In this document: piece after piece, positions 63,104 to 64,000 of the stretch
How the letters are laid out: every line of letters begins with the position of its first letter
Position numbering within the stretch: position 1 is the first letter of the stretch
Source of the DNA: Candidatus Pacearchaeota archaeon
GTDB taxonomy: Archaea > Nanoarchaeota > Nanoarchaeia > Pacearchaeales > GW2011-AR1
Length of the DNA: 64,000 nucleotides
Direction of reading: 5' to 3'
Assembly: GCA_002686195.1 (NCBI GenBank)
Contig: NZAS01000038.1
Location: forward strand, 1 to 64,000
Notes under the pieces: generated by a model
The model's input: the letters and a program-made list of their open reading frames with translations, nothing else
The model's database searches: none
Told to the model about the DNA's origin: nothing
Program-made: the position numbers and the translations under genes

Positions 63104-64000
63104 ATGGGAGCAATCGCGAACTTGGAAGCTACCCTGCGCTGGGACATTGAAGATTTCCAGCGCGGCACGACTGTTATTGAAGGCACCTTCAAGAATATCA
63201 TCGGCCTTGCTGGCAAGGTTGGAGAGGCGGTCTCTAACGCGGGCCGCAAGATGACTCTGGGCATGACGCTGCCCCTAACCGGCCTAGGTGTGCTGTTCAC
63301 GAAAACGGCGGCTGATGCTGCCGAGCTACAATCTGCGTTCGATTACACCTTTGGCGAAATGTCGGCGGGGATGAATAGCTGGGCTGTAACTGCCGGTGAC
63401 GCAATGGGCCGAGCCACACAAGAGATGCAGCAGGGCGCGCTCGCCTTTGGGCAGCTTTTCAAGGCGGCTGCGCCCACCGAAGCCGCAGCGGCCCGTATGT
63501 CGCAGCGGTTCACCGAGTTGGCGCAGGATGCTGCTAGCTTCTATAATACCGACTTCGATACGGCGATGGGTAAAATCCGGTCGGGCCTGACCGGTGAAAG
63601 CGAGCCGCTGCGCGATTTCGGCGTATTTCTGAATGAGTCGGCGGTGAAGGCAAAGGCCCTTGAACTTGGCCTGATAAGTGCTGGGCAGGAGGTCAACGAA
63701 TACGGTAAAATTATGGCCCGTTCGGCCTTGATCGCTGAGGGGTTATCGGACGCACAAGGGGACATTGAGCGGACTTCTGACAGCCTTTCAAACAAGGTTC
63801 GCAAAATTAAAGGCGACCTCCATGAATTGGCTCTGGAAATCGGCACCATACTGGCCCCCTACGCGGAGGCCCTCGCGTCCACTGTGGAAAGACTGGTAGC
63901 AGGCTTCCGCTCGCTGCCGACATGGGTCAAGCAGGTCGCAGTTGGCTTCGCGGCATTTCTTGCCGTCATAGGCCCAGTGGTTGTCGTGCTCTCAACCTTG
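63104..64000 (+). CDS. Tail tape measure protein, N-terminal part (runs off window)
   Basis: Open from ATG 63104 to the window end, about 299 codons. RTTVIEGTFKNIIGLAGKV, GRKMTLGMTLPLTGLG and LSNKVRKIKGDLHELALEIG followed by a hydrophobic segment (VKQVAVGFAAFLAVIGPVVVVLS) are tape-measure hallmarks. Unrelated to the unit A tape measure. GGGAG lies upstream. Confidence 0.88.
   Translation, partial: MGAIANLEATLRWDIEDFQRGTTVIEGTFKNIIGLAGKVGEAVSNAGRKMTLGMTLPLTGLGVLFTKTAADAAELQSAFDYTFGEMSAGMNSWAVTAGDAMGRATQEMQQGALAFGQLFKAAAPTEAAAARMSQRFTELAQDAASFYNTDFDTAMGKIRSGLTGESEPLRDFGVFLNESAVKAKALELGLISAGQEVNEYGKIMARSALIAEGLSDAQGDIERTSDSLSNKVRKIKGDLHELALEIGTILAPYAEALASTVERLVAGFRSLPTWVKQVAVGFAAFLAVIGPVVVVLSTL

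Noticed and set aside
1..64000. CRISPR array or anti-CRISPR cluster
   Set aside because: No regularly spaced repeats of array type were seen, and no protein could be tied to known anti-CRISPR or Aca families with confidence.

Overview
The window is phage DNA from end to end, GC-rich and alphaproteobacterial in flavour. The tail-tip genes (DUF2163-like, DUF6950-like, a J-like hub protein) and the P27/HK97 head module resemble prophages of Sphingomonadales or Rhodobacterales; this host guess is inference. It holds parts of two related but distinct temperate siphophages, head to tail in the same orientation. Unit A runs from base 1, inside its leftward early operon, to about 34-35.5 kb. Unit B starts near its integrase at about 35.5 kb and runs off the right end inside its tape-measure gene. 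The start codon of the same exonuclease gene recurs at 296 and 43452, giving a unit length near 43.2 kb. Differences in sequence and gene content show this is not an assembly duplication; tandem prophages in one chromosome is the simplest reading.

Unit A: the end of the leftward operon (1-627); a repressor gene flanked by paired operators (651-1094); cro; a 90-bp leader identical in both units; early genes (1.6-3.5 kb); a replication module with DUF1376 protein, helicase and primase (3.5-6.4 kb); a PP-loop/PAPS-reductase-like gene; a C5 DNA methyltransferase inserted inside a small gene (7.7-8.6 kb); a putative Q-like late regulator and late promoter (8.6-9.25 kb); packaging and head (10.4-18.1 kb); a reverse-strand lipoprotein moron; tail with a canonical -1 frameshift chaperone (18.4-26.4 kb); a beta-helix tailspike; a metallophosphoesterase; and a lysis region with GH24 lysozyme and nested Rz/Rz1 (31.4-33.8 kb).

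Unit B: integrase and excisionase (35.7-36.8 kb), then a long leftward operon of small genes, DUF1367 protein, SSB, Rad52-like annealing protein and DEDDy exonuclease (36.8-43.6 kb); repressor and cro with operators of different sequence from A (43.6-44.3 kb); early genes; a different replication module (DGQHR and ParB-like proteins, GIY-YIG nuclease, wHTH initiator with internal iterons, 46.3-49.8 kb); small gene plus C5 methyltransferase; late regulator and promoter; a head module nearly identical to A (53.1-60.4 kb); then an unrelated tail module.

Main points of interest: heteroimmune operator systems with fixed-spacing operator pairs whose downstream half-sites form the -10 elements; apparently leaderless cro mRNAs; a perfectly conserved nut-like leader; methyltransferase genes that carry a second conserved protein in the +1 frame; a methyltransferase inserted in frame with an 11-bp direct repeat; a homing endonuclease that appears to have brought its own recoded capsid 3' end; initiator-gene iterons; and a conserved late promoter/leader/terminator arrangement suggesting processive antitermination.
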